Of a stretch of DNA of 64,000 nt, positions 8,713 through 15,674 are shown one piece after another. The notes under the pieces were generated by a model. The model did not search any database. It was given only the letters and a program-made list of their open reading frames with translations, and was not told where the DNA came from. How positions within the stretch are numbered: position 1 is the stretch's first letter; every line of letters begins with the position of its first letter. Made by a program: the position numbers and the translations under genes. Origin of the DNA: Arthrobacter sp. OV608 (GTDB lineage: Bacteria > Actinomycetota > Actinomycetes > Actinomycetales > Micrococcaceae). The stretch is taken from positions 124,001 to 188,000 of the forward strand of contig FOEZ01000002.1 in NCBI GenBank assembly GCA_900110595.1. Direction: 5' to 3'.

Positions 8713-10098
8713 TTAGTTGTTGGTGCCGGAGCGGCCGTGGGCCACGCCTGTGGGGAAGCCGACCAGCACCGGTTCTGGTGCGGCGCAGCATCCTGACTCC
8801 GCATCCGAGGCGACCACCGATGTAGTGGCGGGGACGGCGCAGCTGGTGCCGGCGGCGGTGGAGCAGACTCCGGTTTCGGGGAGTTCGAGGTGGACGGTGT
8901 CGGCGGATTCCTGGTCGCCCGCGAGGGCGGCGGCGACGGAGCGGACCTGTTCGTAGCCGGTGGCCAGCAGGAAGGTGGGGGCCCTGCCGTAGGACTTCAT
9001 CCCGACAATGAAGAAGTCCTTTTCCGGGTGGGCGAGGAGCTTGGCGCCATGCGGCGGGACGGTACCGCAGGAGTGGAACTCCGGGTCAATCAGCGGGCCG
9101 AGCTCCATCGGTGCTTCGACGGCTGGGTCCAGGTTCAGGCGGAGCTCGCGCAGGATGTCCAGGTCCGGCCGGAATCCGGTGCAGGGAACCACGACGTCGG
9201 CCACAATAGTGCGGCCGTCAACCGCACCGATAGTGACGGATGAGTCCACGGATTTGATCGAGCTGATACCGAATCCGGTGTGCAGCTCGATCTTTCCGGC
9301 CTCGACCAGCCGGCGGACCCGGCCGCCGAGCTGGCCGCGGGCGGGCAGCCCGTCGAGGTCGCCGCCGCCGTAGACTTTCGAGGCCGAGTCTCCCCGGACG
9401 GCCCAGAGGACGCGGGTCTCCGGCTCTTCCCTGGCGAGGTCCGCCAGGTTGATCAGGGTGTTGGCGGCGGAGTGCCCGGCACCAACTACGAGGACGCGGC
9501 GGCTGGCAAAGGAGGCGCGGTCGCGGCGGGTGACGTCGGGCAGCGGCGCCGAGATCCGGTCCCCTGCTGCCTGTTCGCCGATGGCAGGCAGGCCCGAGCT
9601 GCCCAGCGGATTGCGGGTGGACCAGGTGCCCGACGCGTCGATGACTGCTGCCACGGTGTGGTCCCGGGTTTCGCCGTCCGCGTGCTCCACCCGCACCAGG
9701 AAGGGGGTGGTGTCGCGGCCCTTGATGTGGGTCTTGTCCAGGCCCTCCCGGGCGACGGCCGTGACGCGGGCGCGGGTCTGCAGGCGGGACGCGATCCGGG
9801 AAAGCGCGGCCAGGGGTGCCAAGTAGTTGTCGATCAGCTCCCCGCCGTAGGGCAGGGCCGTGGGCCGCGGTGCTTCCCAGCCGGCGGCTTCGAGGAGGCG
9901 GACGGCAGCGGCGTCGGTGTTGAACCGCCACGGTGAGAAAAGGCGGATGTGACGCCAGTGCTCGATGGCCGCGCCCGCCGTCGTGCCGGCTTCAAAGATC
10001 AGCGGTTCCAGGCCCCGTTCGAGCAGGTGGGCCGCGGCGGCCAGGCCCACTGGGCCGGCGCCGATCACGGCGACCGGGAGGTTCTTCGCTGACTCCAT
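8713..10098 (-). CDS. FAD-dependent monooxygenase-like flavoprotein of arsenic cluster
   Basis: This 461-residue protein has two Rossmann motifs, an N-terminal FAD site (VIGAGPVGLAAAA) and an NADPH site (VLVVGAGHSAANT), typical of flavin-containing monooxygenases. Its position between arsenate reductase genes fits the ArsO-type flavoproteins of arsenic operons. The extreme C-terminus is unusual: it carries a single Cys, another Cys eight residues later and a Cys-Cys pair (GCCAAPEP) that could bind a soft metal. ATG 10098 follows AAAGAGGA at good spacing. Whether the substrate is an arsenical is inference from context. Confidence 0.8.
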   Translation of the reverse strand: MESAKNLPVAVIGAGPVGLAAAAHLLERGLEPLIFEAGTTAGAAIEHWRHIRLFSPWRFNTDAAAVRLLEAAGWEAPRPTALPYGGELIDNYLAPLAALSRIASRLQTRARVTAVAREGLDKTHIKGRDTTPFLVRVEHADGETRDHTVAAVIDASGTWSTRNPLGSSGLPAIGEQAAGDRISAPLPDVTRRDRASFASRRVLVVGAGHSAANTLINLADLAREEPETRVLWAVRGDSASKVYGGGDLDGLPARGQLGGRVRRLVEAGKIELHTGFGISSIKSVDSSVTIGAVDGRTIVADVVVPCTGFRPDLDILRELRLNLDPAVEAPMELGPLIDPEFHSCGTVPPHGAKLLAHPEKDFFIVGMKSYGRAPTFLLATGYEQVRSVAAALAGDQESADTVHLELPETGVCSTAAGTSCAVPATTSVVASDAESGCCAAPEPVLVGFPTGVAHGRSGTNN

Positions 10099-10150
10099 GG
10101 TGTCCTCTTTCATCCGTAGTGGCGGTGCGGTCCAGTTAGCGGCGGGGTTG

Positions 10151-10216
10151 CCCAACTAGGTAGCAGTAGGTGTCGTTTTGAGGCCCCAAAACGACAGTTA
10201 CTGCTACCTAGTTGGG
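10151..10216. repeat. Long imperfect palindrome, copy 1
   Basis: Arms of about 33 bases begin CCCAACTAGGTAGCAGTA and end with its complement, with only a few mismatches. A related palindrome with the same core lies at 58172-58231. It could fold as a long hairpin in RNA, and looks like a dispersed REP-type element. Confidence 0.65.
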
Positions 10217-10225
10217 TGGGAGGGG

Positions 10226-10282
10226 TTAGCAGCAGTCCTCGTCGTCGCGGCAACCTGAGTCGCCGCAGCATCCGTTGGTCAT
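10226..10282 (-). CDS. Cys-rich micropeptide (18 aa) in arsenic operon
   Basis: The frame encodes MTNGCCGDSGCRDDEDCC, with five Cys in 18 residues, including two Cys-Cys pairs. A purine-rich GGGGAGGGGGTGAG lies upstream of the ATG. It sits between the arsenate reductase gene and the flavoprotein gene on the same strand. The vicinal thiols and acidic residues suggest soft-metal or As(III) binding, perhaps as a buffer or chaperone. It is very short, so expression needs proof. A GTG nine bases upstream could give a 21-residue form. Confidence 0.5.
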   Translation of the reverse strand: MTNGCCGDSGCRDDEDCC

Positions 10283-10341
10283 GAGGCTCACCCCCTCCCC
10301 TGTTTCGGTTTAGGCGCGGGTCACTCTCGACAACAGCACGG

Positions 10342-10764
10342 TTACTTGGCGGCCGGGATGAGGGAGTCAATGAGGCCCTCGATGCGGGTCTTGATCTCGT
10401 CACGGATGGGGCGGACGGACTCGACGCCCTTGCCGGCCGGATCCTCCAGCACCCAGTCCTCGTAGCGCTTGCCCGGGAAGTAGGTGCACTCGTCGCCGCA
10501 GCCCATGGTGATCACCACGTCGGATTCCTTGACGGCTTCGGTGGTGAGGACCTTCGGAACCTCCGCGGACATGTCGATACCCAGCTCTGCCATGGCTTCC
10601 ACGGCGGCGGGGTTGATCTTGTCGGCAGGCTGGGACCCGGCGGAGCGGACCTCGATCCGGCCCTTGCCGAGGCTAGTGAGGAACGCGGCGGCCATCTGGG
10701 AACGGCCTGCGTTGTGGACGCAGACGAACAATACGGAGGGCTTCTTGGCGGTTTCGGTGCTCAC
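10342..10764 (-). CDS. arsC: Arsenate reductase, LMW-phosphatase type
   Basis: This 140-residue enzyme should reduce arsenate to arsenite. The P-loop is canonical, C15-VHNAG-R21-S, and the general-acid Asp is in EDPAGKG. A further Cys pair in MGCGDEC at about residue 90 matches thiol-relay Cys of the thioredoxin-coupled and mycothiol-linked types. The GTG at 10764 follows AGGAGACACTCC, which decides the start. It heads a minus-strand run continuing into the Cys-rich peptide, the flavoprotein and the second homologue. An ArsR-type operator overlaps its -35 at 10859-10874. Confidence 0.9.
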   Translation of the reverse strand: MSTETAKKPSVLFVCVHNAGRSQMAAAFLTSLGKGRIEVRSAGSQPADKINPAAVEAMAELGIDMSAEVPKVLTTEAVKESDVVITMGCGDECTYFPGKRYEDWVLEDPAGKGVESVRPIRDEIKTRIEGLIDSLIPAAK

Positions 10765-10858
10765 GGAGTGTCTCCTGGTATCGGTTGGCGGTGGACTGTA
10801 TCCGGACAGCTCGCAAAACCGAACATTGATGATCGATATAGCAAGTATCTGGCGATAC

Positions 10859-10874
10859 ATTGATGGATGTCAAT
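10859..10874 (-). promoter_or_regulatory. ArsR-type operator over arsC promoter
   Basis: The inverted repeat ATTGA-N6-TCAAT overlaps a minus-strand -35 TTGACA (10868-10873), with a -10-like AGATAC 17 bases on. The same operator with almost the same spacer is at 12386-12401, so one repressor could control both units. Confidence 0.7.
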
Positions 10875-10902
10875 ATATGTTTTTGAAGGTCGCTTGAAGG
10901 CT

Positions 10903-11577
10903 TCAGGCGGCGGTGACGCGCGGAGCAAGGTCGGTGACGCGGCGGGCGATGTCCTCGAAAGCTCTATCAAACGCTTCCCGGGTGCCCAAGCGCAGGGGAT
11001 CCGGGATGGACCAGTGGATCCCGCCCAGCCCGGCCAGTTCCTCATGTGCGCTGTCACAAACTGTGACCACGAAGTCCGCGGCTTCAGAGACCTGATCGAG
11101 GGAGCGCGGGGCCCGGTTAGGGAGGTCGAGTCCGTGGCGGCGGGCAGCCTCGACAGCTCCGGGAGCGATATGGTCGGCCGGGTGCGTCCCTGCAGAGGCT
11201 GACGGGATACTGCTGGCCTGGCGCCACAGCGCGGCAGCCAGTTGGGAGCGGGCACTGTTGCGGGTGCAGACGAACAGGATGCGCTCGGCACCCTGCACCG
11301 CACCGGGTACCAGTCCATCCAGTGCGCCGGCAGCCAGCCGGAGGTAGCTGCGGCGCTTATCCGCCTCGGAGCGGTGCCTGGTGGCCAGTCCGGCATCCTC
11401 AAGTGTCCGCAGGTGGTGCGCGAGCAGGTTGGAGGACATGCCCAGCTCCGCCTGCAGCTCCGTAGGGGAAAAGTCGCCCAGGGTCAGCAGATCCACAATG
11501 CGCAGGCGCGCCGGATCCGCAAGGGCAGCATGTCTCGCGACGCGTGCTTCAAAGCTGGAAGCTGACTCAATATTCAT
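10903..11577 (-). CDS. ArsR-type repressor fused to LMW phosphatase/arsenate reductase domain
   Basis: The 224-residue product joins two domains. Residues 10-90 form a winged helix (FSPTELQAELGMSSNLLAHH). Residues 99-224 form an LMW-phosphatase domain with C104-TRNSA-R110-S and the acid Asp in IPDPLRLG. Such fusions are known in actinobacteria, so the repressor could sense or process arsenate directly. No CxC As(III) site is seen in the DNA-binding domain. ATG 11577 was chosen; a TTG at 11613 would add 12 residues. Neither has a clear ribosome site, and the transcript may be leaderless. It is divergent from the aquaporin gene. Confidence 0.8.
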   Translation of the reverse strand: MNIESASSFEARVARHAALADPARLRIVDLLTLGDFSPTELQAELGMSSNLLAHHLRTLEDAGLATRHRSEADKRRSYLRLAAGALDGLVPGAVQGAERILFVCTRNSARSQLAAALWRQASSIPSASAGTHPADHIAPGAVEAARRHGLDLPNRAPRSLDQVSEAADFVVTVCDSAHEELAGLGGIHWSIPDPLRLGTREAFDRAFEDIARRVTDLAPRVTAA

Positions 11578-11586
11578 TGATTCAAT
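11567..11586. promoter_or_regulatory. Overlapping TCAAT/ATTGA inverted repeats in divergent ars promoter
   Basis: TCAAT-N4-ATTGA and ATTGA-T-TCAAT overlap at the start of the ArsR-phosphatase fusion. The half-sites equal those of the operators at 10859 and 12386, but their arrangement differs. Confidence 0.45.
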
Positions 11587-11622
11587 TTTGACTGAGGTAA
11601 TTTCGTGCGTCAAGCTTAGATC

Positions 11623-12369
11623 ATGACTTCACACCAACCAGCCCTGTGGCGCCGTGCCGTCGCAGAGCTGCTAGGCACCGCCTTGCTCGTTGCCATCGTC
11701 GTCGGCTCCGGAATCGCCGCCCAGCAGCTCTCGCCCAATGACATCGGCCTGCAGTTGCTCCAGAACAGCACGGCCACGGTTCTTGGTTTGACGGTGCTGA
11801 TCCTGGTGTTCGGCCCGGTCAGCGGCGCACATTTCAACCCCGTGGTGTCCTTGGCCGACTGGTTCCTGGGCCGGCGCACGCGCTCGGGCCTGACCCTGCC
11901 GGAGGTTGGCGTCTACGCAGCAGCCCAGGCTGCCGGGGCCGTCGGCGGCAGCATGCTCGCGAACGCAATGTTCGACGTCGGGACCTCCATTTCCGTCAAG
12001 GACCGGGCAACTGCAGGGCATCTTTTAGGTGAGGTGGTGGCCACCGCGGGCCTCATCCTGCTGATCTTTGCCCTCGCGGCCACCAACCGGGGCGCCCTCG
12101 CCGCACCCGCAGTCGGCGCCTACATCGGAGCCGCCTACTGGTTCACCTCGTCAACCTCGTTCGCCAACCCCGCGGTGACGGTGGGCCGCATCTTCAGCGA
12201 CACCTTCGCCGGCATAGCCCCGGGCTCAGTTCCCCCGTTCGTGATCGCCCAGCTGGTGGGCGCCGCCATTGGCCTGGGCCTGCTGCTCCTGCTGTTCCCC
12301 ACCGCCGCGCACGCCGCTGACGACGTCGTCATTCCACACGGCAGCCAGGCCGGCAAGCCCCAGGCGTAG
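11623..12369 (+). CDS. Aquaporin family channel, AqpS-like
   Basis: This 248-residue MIP-family channel has six hydrophobic segments and the two pore motifs, HFNPVVS near residue 67 and FANPAVT near residue 184. The first has Val in place of the usual Ala of NPA. Its place between ars regulators matches AqpS of Sinorhizobium meliloti, an aquaglyceroporin that lets arsenite leave the cell after arsenate reduction. There is no arsenite pump in this island, which supports an exit role. It is divergent from the ArsR-phosphatase fusion, with starts only 45 bases apart. Confidence 0.85.
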   Translation: MTSHQPALWRRAVAELLGTALLVAIVVGSGIAAQQLSPNDIGLQLLQNSTATVLGLTVLILVFGPVSGAHFNPVVSLADWFLGRRTRSGLTLPEVGVYAAAQAAGAVGGSMLANAMFDVGTSISVKDRATAGHLLGEVVATAGLILLIFALAATNRGALAAPAVGAYIGAAYWFTSSTSFANPAVTVGRIFSDTFAGIAPGSVPPFVIAQLVGAAIGLGLLLLLFPTAAHAADDVVIPHGSQAGKPQA

Positions 12370-12385
12370 GGCCACACGCCACTAT

Positions 12386-12414
12386 ATTGATGAATGTCAA
12401 TGTTGCGGCATAAT
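12386..12414 (+). promoter_or_regulatory. Promoter and ArsR operator of arsR-arsN unit
   Basis: The -35 TTGATG (12387-12392) and -10 CATAAT (12409-12414) are 16 bases apart. The operator ATTGA-N6-TCAAT (12386-12401) lies over the -35. The -10 ends six bases before the ATG at 12421, so the transcript is probably leaderless. Confidence 0.75.
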
Positions 12415-12420
12415 GGGTTA

Positions 12421-12768
12421 ATGAGCTCACTGCCCGTGCTTGAACCGGTCGTCGACACCACGTGTTGCCCGCCGGCAGCGCCAGCGCTGGGTGCCGCCGA
12501 AGCACAAAGCACCGCCGCCGTGTTCAAAGCCCTGGCCGACCCCAACCGGCTGCGGCTCCTGTCCATCGTCAAGGCTGCGGAGAGCGGTGAGTCCTGCGTC
12601 TGCGACCTCACCCAACCGCTGGACCTTGGCCAGCCCACCGTGTCCCATCACCTGAAAATCCTGGTCGACGCCGGGCTGTTGCACCGCGAAAAACGTGGCA
12701 CCTGGGCTTACTACTCGCTCGTCCCCGGCGCCCTCGAGCGTATCGGGGAACTGCTGGAGAGCCTGTGA
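12421..12768 (+). CDS. arsR: ArsR family As(III)-responsive repressor, CgArsR-like
   Basis: This 115-residue winged-helix repressor should release DNA when As(III) binds. It has Cys15-Cys16 near the N-terminus and Cys59-x-Cys61 in the CVCDL motif. The Cys15-Cys16 pair plus a later Cys is the three-thiol site described for the Corynebacterium glutamicum ArsR. The recognition helix is QPTVSHHLKIL. Its own promoter carries the operator shared with arsC. Its stop overlaps the start of the next gene as GTGA, so repressor and acetyltransferase form one unit. Confidence 0.9.
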   Translation: MSSLPVLEPVVDTTCCPPAAPALGAAEAQSTAAVFKALADPNRLRLLSIVKAAESGESCVCDLTQPLDLGQPTVSHHLKILVDAGLLHREKRGTWAYYSLVPGALERIGELLESL

Positions 12769-13286
12769 CACCAGCGGAGCCGGCGACGACGATCCGCTCC
12801 ATGCGCCCGGAGGATTGGCCGGCGGTCCGAAGCATTTACCAGGAAGGGATCGATACCGGCCACGCCACATTCGAATCCGAGGCGCCCGACTGGGACAGGT
12901 TCAACGTTTCCCGGCTTCCCGGCCACCGGCTCGTCGCGGAAACTGCGGCTGGCTGGATCGTTGGCTGGGCGGCCGTCTCCCCCGTGTCGGCACGTCCCGT
13001 TTACTCCGGAGTCGTCGAACACTCCGTGTATGTTGCAGGCGAAGCACGTGGCCTCGGCGTGGGCACAGCCCTGCTGCAGGCTCTGGCCGCATCAACCGAA
13101 GCGGATGGGATCTGGACCATCCAGGCCAGCGTTTTCCCCGAGAATGAAGCAAGCCTCAAACTCCATCTCGCCAACGGCTACGTCATTGTGGGACGCCGTC
13201 AACGTATTGCGCACATGGGACACGGGCCCCTGAGCGGGCAATGGCGGGACACAATCCTGATTGAACGCCGCTCCCCCACTGCCTGA
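12765..13286 (+). CDS. arsN: GNAT acetyltransferase, ArsN-like
   Basis: This 173-residue GNAT enzyme resembles phosphinothricin acetyltransferases. The acetyl-CoA loop is visible as ARGLGVGTALL, and the family-typical EHSVYV and GHGPLSGQWRDT segments are present. Members inside ars operons (ArsN1) acetylate the organoarsenical antibiotic arsinothricin, and many also act on phosphinothricin. The GTG start overlaps the arsR stop. Co-transcription with the As(III) repressor makes ArsN the best assignment, but a plain phosphinothricin acetyltransferase cannot be excluded. Confidence 0.75.
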   Translation: MTPAEPATTIRSMRPEDWPAVRSIYQEGIDTGHATFESEAPDWDRFNVSRLPGHRLVAETAAGWIVGWAAVSPVSARPVYSGVVEHSVYVAGEARGLGVGTALLQALAASTEADGIWTIQASVFPENEASLKLHLANGYVIVGRRQRIAHMGHGPLSGQWRDTILIERRSPTA

Positions 13287-13320
13287 ACCTGCCGGACAGG
13301 CTGACGGGGCGGGTGTCAGT

Positions 13321-13659
13321 TCAGCCTGCGCTGCGGGGCGCGAACATGATGACCGCGACTCCCAGCAGGCAGATCACTGATCCCGCGATATCCCAGCGGT
13401 CCGGGCGGAAGCCGTCGAAAACCATGCCCCAGGCCAGGGATCCGGCGACAAACACGCCTCCGTAGGCTGCCAGGATCCGGCCGAAGTGAGCGTCCGGTTG
13501 GAGCGTGGCCACGAAGCCGTAGATGCCCAGGGCCACCACGCCAAGGCCTGCCCACCACCATTGCCTGCCCTCGCGGACGGACTGCCACACGAGCCAGGCA
13601 CCGCCGATTTCGGCCGCCGCAGCCAGGATGAACAAGAGGACAGATTTTGAAATACTCAC
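13321..13659 (-). CDS. YnfA/UPF0060 family membrane protein
   Basis: This 112-residue protein has four hydrophobic helices and the family features [33 protein letters not shown] and DRWD. YnfA proteins are small SMR-like inner-membrane proteins, some linked to drug or thallium export. The GTG at 13659 matches the family length. A start at 13710 would add a non-homologous Pro/Gly-rich leader. It ends convergently with the arsN-like gene. Confidence 0.9.
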   Translation of the reverse strand: MSISKSVLLFILAAAAEIGGAWLVWQSVREGRQWWWAGLGVVALGIYGFVATLQPDAHFGRILAAYGGVFVAGSLAWGMVFDGFRPDRWDIAGSVICLLGVAVIMFAPRSAG

Positions 13660-13713
13660 GGACCAATCTTGGCAGGGCCTGAAGATCCCGCTTCCGCCGG
13701 GGCCAGGCAAAGA

Positions 13714-14379
13714 CTAGCGTGCGGCGTCGTCGAGCAGTTGGCGGAACTGGGCCTCGCTGTTCAGCGTGAGCTTCTGTCCGTCAAGGAAGAAGGTGGGGGT
13801 CCCGCTTACGCCCAGGCTTTTTCCGTCGGCGATGTCCCTGCGGATCCGCTCCTTGGATTCCTCGGCAGCTACGGCGGCGTCAAATTTCCCCATGTCCAGG
13901 CCGATCTCTTCGGCGAATGTCCTGAACAGGGCGGCCTGGGAGTCCTGCTTGTCGCCCCACTGCGGCTGGGTCTCGAAAAGCCTGGCTGCCATGGCGTCGT
14001 ACCTGCCCTGCTGGGCGGCCGCCTCGACGGCGAGTGCGGCTACTCCGGAGTTCGCGTGGCCGAGCAGCGGGAAGTACCGGTGAATGAACGTAATCCTGTC
14101 TCCGTACTCCGCCTTGAGCTCCTGGACGAGCGGCTCGGCGGCACGGCAGGATTCGCATTCGAAGTCCAGGAACTCCACCAGTTGGGCTTTTTCAGTGACG
14201 GGATTCGTGACGCGGTGGCTGTCCTCCCGGACCAGTTGCGCGTCGGCGGCCGGCAGCGCAGCGGGAGACGGTTTGTTGGCAGCGGAGACGGCGTACCAGA
14301 CCAGGCCAGCAGCGACGAGCGCCGCGAGGATGGTCCAGATGGCAATGCGGACGTTCCGTGCGGTGGAAACAGCGCTCAT
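13714..14379 (-). CDS. DsbA-like thioredoxin-fold protein, membrane anchored
   Basis: The 221-residue product has an N-terminal anchor (IAIWTILAALVAAGLVWYA) and an exported thioredoxin-fold domain. The redox site is C-E-S-C in FLDFECESCRA at about residue 75, and the cis-Pro loop is SGTPTFF. It should make or exchange disulfides outside the membrane. Its ATG overlaps the stop of the CDF-like transporter as ATGA, so the Cys-rich tail of that transporter may be a partner. That last link is inference. Confidence 0.85.
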   Translation of the reverse strand: MSAVSTARNVRIAIWTILAALVAAGLVWYAVSAANKPSPAALPAADAQLVREDSHRVTNPVTEKAQLVEFLDFECESCRAAEPLVQELKAEYGDRITFIHRYFPLLGHANSGVAALAVEAAAQQGRYDAMAARLFETQPQWGDKQDSQAALFRTFAEEIGLDMGKFDAAVAAEESKERIRRDIADGKSLGVSGTPTFFLDGQKLTLNSEAQFRQLLDDAAR

Positions 14380-15194
14380 CGATCAGCCGGCTTCGTCCCG
14401 AGGGTCAGGCTCACCGGCGCCGGCCCGGCAGCGGCCCGGCAGCCGGGGCAGCAGGCATCTTCCTGTTCTCCAACAACCGGAGTTTCCGCCGCGGCGGGGG
14501 CCTGTGGGGCTGCTGGTGCACAGCAGTCATCGCCGGCTTCGCCGTGACCGCTCGCGTCGCTGGCGTGGGGAACTGCACAACACGCCTCACCCCGCCACGC
14601 GCTGATACCTTCACGGACCGCGATTCCGGCAATAACCAAGGCGGCGCCGGCATCGGCCCACCACCACCCCAGGGTGCCGTTCAGGACCAGGCCGATCAGC
14701 AGGACGGCGGAAAGGTAGGTGCACAACAGGGTCTGTTTGGAATCGGCCACGGCTGTCCTTGAGCCCAGTTCACGGCCCGCGCGGCGCTGCGCCCAGGACA
14801 GCAGGGGCATGATGGCCAGGCTCAACGCGGCGATGACAATACCGGGAGTGGAGTGCTGGGCCTCTTCCCCTCCGGTCAGGGCGCGTACGGCGTCCGTGGC
14901 CACGAAAGCGGCCAGGGCGAAGAACGAGATGGCGATGATGCGCAGCGTCAGGTGCTCACGGCGTTCCGGATCCTTGGACGAGAACTGCCACGACAGAGCC
15001 AGTGCGGAACTGACCTCAATGATCGAGTCCAGCCCGAACCCGATCAACGCGGAAGAATCAGCCACGTTGCCGGCCCAGAGTGCCACCACCGCTTCAATGA
15101 CGTTGTAGGTGATGGTTGCGGCGGCGAACAGCCGGATCCGGCGGTTCAGGACGGTGCGGCGTTCCACGGTGGGGGCTGCCGGCAGCGCGGTCAT
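14376..15194 (-). CDS. CDF-like cation transporter with Cys-pair tail
   Basis: This 272-residue membrane protein resembles the cation diffusion facilitator superfamily: five to six hydrophobic segments, with DSSALIGFGLDSIIEV as the first metal-site helix and WWADAGAALV as the second. In place of the usual folded cytoplasmic domain it ends in a low-complexity tail with three Cys-Cys pairs (EACCAV, DDCCAP, DACCPGC) and several His. These are likely soft-metal sites. It overlaps the CmtR-type regulator upstream and the DsbA-like gene downstream, so all three are one operon. Confidence 0.8.
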   Translation of the reverse strand: MTALPAAPTVERRTVLNRRIRLFAAATITYNVIEAVVALWAGNVADSSALIGFGLDSIIEVSSALALSWQFSSKDPERREHLTLRIIAISFFALAAFVATDAVRALTGGEEAQHSTPGIVIAALSLAIMPLLSWAQRRAGRELGSRTAVADSKQTLLCTYLSAVLLIGLVLNGTLGWWWADAGAALVIAGIAVREGISAWRGEACCAVPHASDASGHGEAGDDCCAPAAPQAPAAAETPVVGEQEDACCPGCRAAAGPAPVSLTLGTKPADR

Positions 15195-15517
15195 GCGAAG
15201 CACTTCCCGTCCGGGGCGCAGCAGGCAGGATCGACGGCCAGGACAACACCGATCAGGTCGCTGATCGCGTGACCCAACCGCGGGTCGGCAAGCTCATACC
15301 GGGTCCGACGCCCGTCAGGAACGGCCACCACCAGGCCGCAGCCGCGCAGGCAGGTCAGGTGATTGGACATGCTCTGCCGGGAGACGCCCAGGGAATCAGC
15401 CAAATCGGAGGGGTAAGCCGGGGCACCGGAGAGTGCCAAGAGAACCCGCGCGCGGGTAGGGTCCGAGACCGCATACCCGAAGCGGGCCAATACGGGCGCC
15501 TGCGTGAGTGCTTCCAT
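15191..15517 (-). CDS. cmtR: CmtR-type ArsR-family Cd/Pb sensor
   Basis: This 108-residue repressor matches Mycobacterium tuberculosis CmtR closely in its DNA-binding helix and metal site. The segment SNHLTCLRGCGLVVA holds the CxxxC pair that binds Cd or Pb in CmtR, and the C-terminus (PACCAPDGKC) supplies further thiols. It heads an operon with a CDF-like transporter and a DsbA-like protein. A TACAGC/GCTGTA palindrome lies 11 bases upstream of its ATG and is the likely operator. Confidence 0.85.
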   Translation of the reverse strand: MEALTQAPVLARFGYAVSDPTRARVLLALSGAPAYPSDLADSLGVSRQSMSNHLTCLRGCGLVVAVPDGRRTRYELADPRLGHAISDLIGVVLAVDPACCAPDGKCFA

Positions 15518-15527
15518 GCCGCCAAAG

Positions 15528-15559
15528 TACAGCAACGGCTGTATTCACGCAATGCTGTA
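15528..15559 (-). promoter_or_regulatory. Probable CmtR operator
   Basis: TACAGC-N4-GCTGTA forms a perfect inverted repeat (15528-15543), and a third GCTGTA half-site follows at 15554-15559. The site is directly upstream of the CmtR-type gene. Confidence 0.55.
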
Positions 15560-15612
15560 TCGAGACAGCCCGGACATCGCAGCCCGCCAAGTCGGACCTC
15601 CTAAAAACTACT

Positions 15613-15635
15613 TTTCGGTATGCCTAACTTTCGGT
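15613..15635 (+). promoter_or_regulatory. TTTCGGT direct repeat upstream of mntH
   Basis: TTTCGGT occurs at 15613-15619 and 15629-15635 with GCCTAA between, a region that resembles DtxR/MntR-type boxes. It lies 40 bases before the transporter gene and may respond to manganese. Confidence 0.3.
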
Positions 15636-15674
15636 TATCCTCGTATCAGAACGCCCCGATGATGAGGATTGCCC

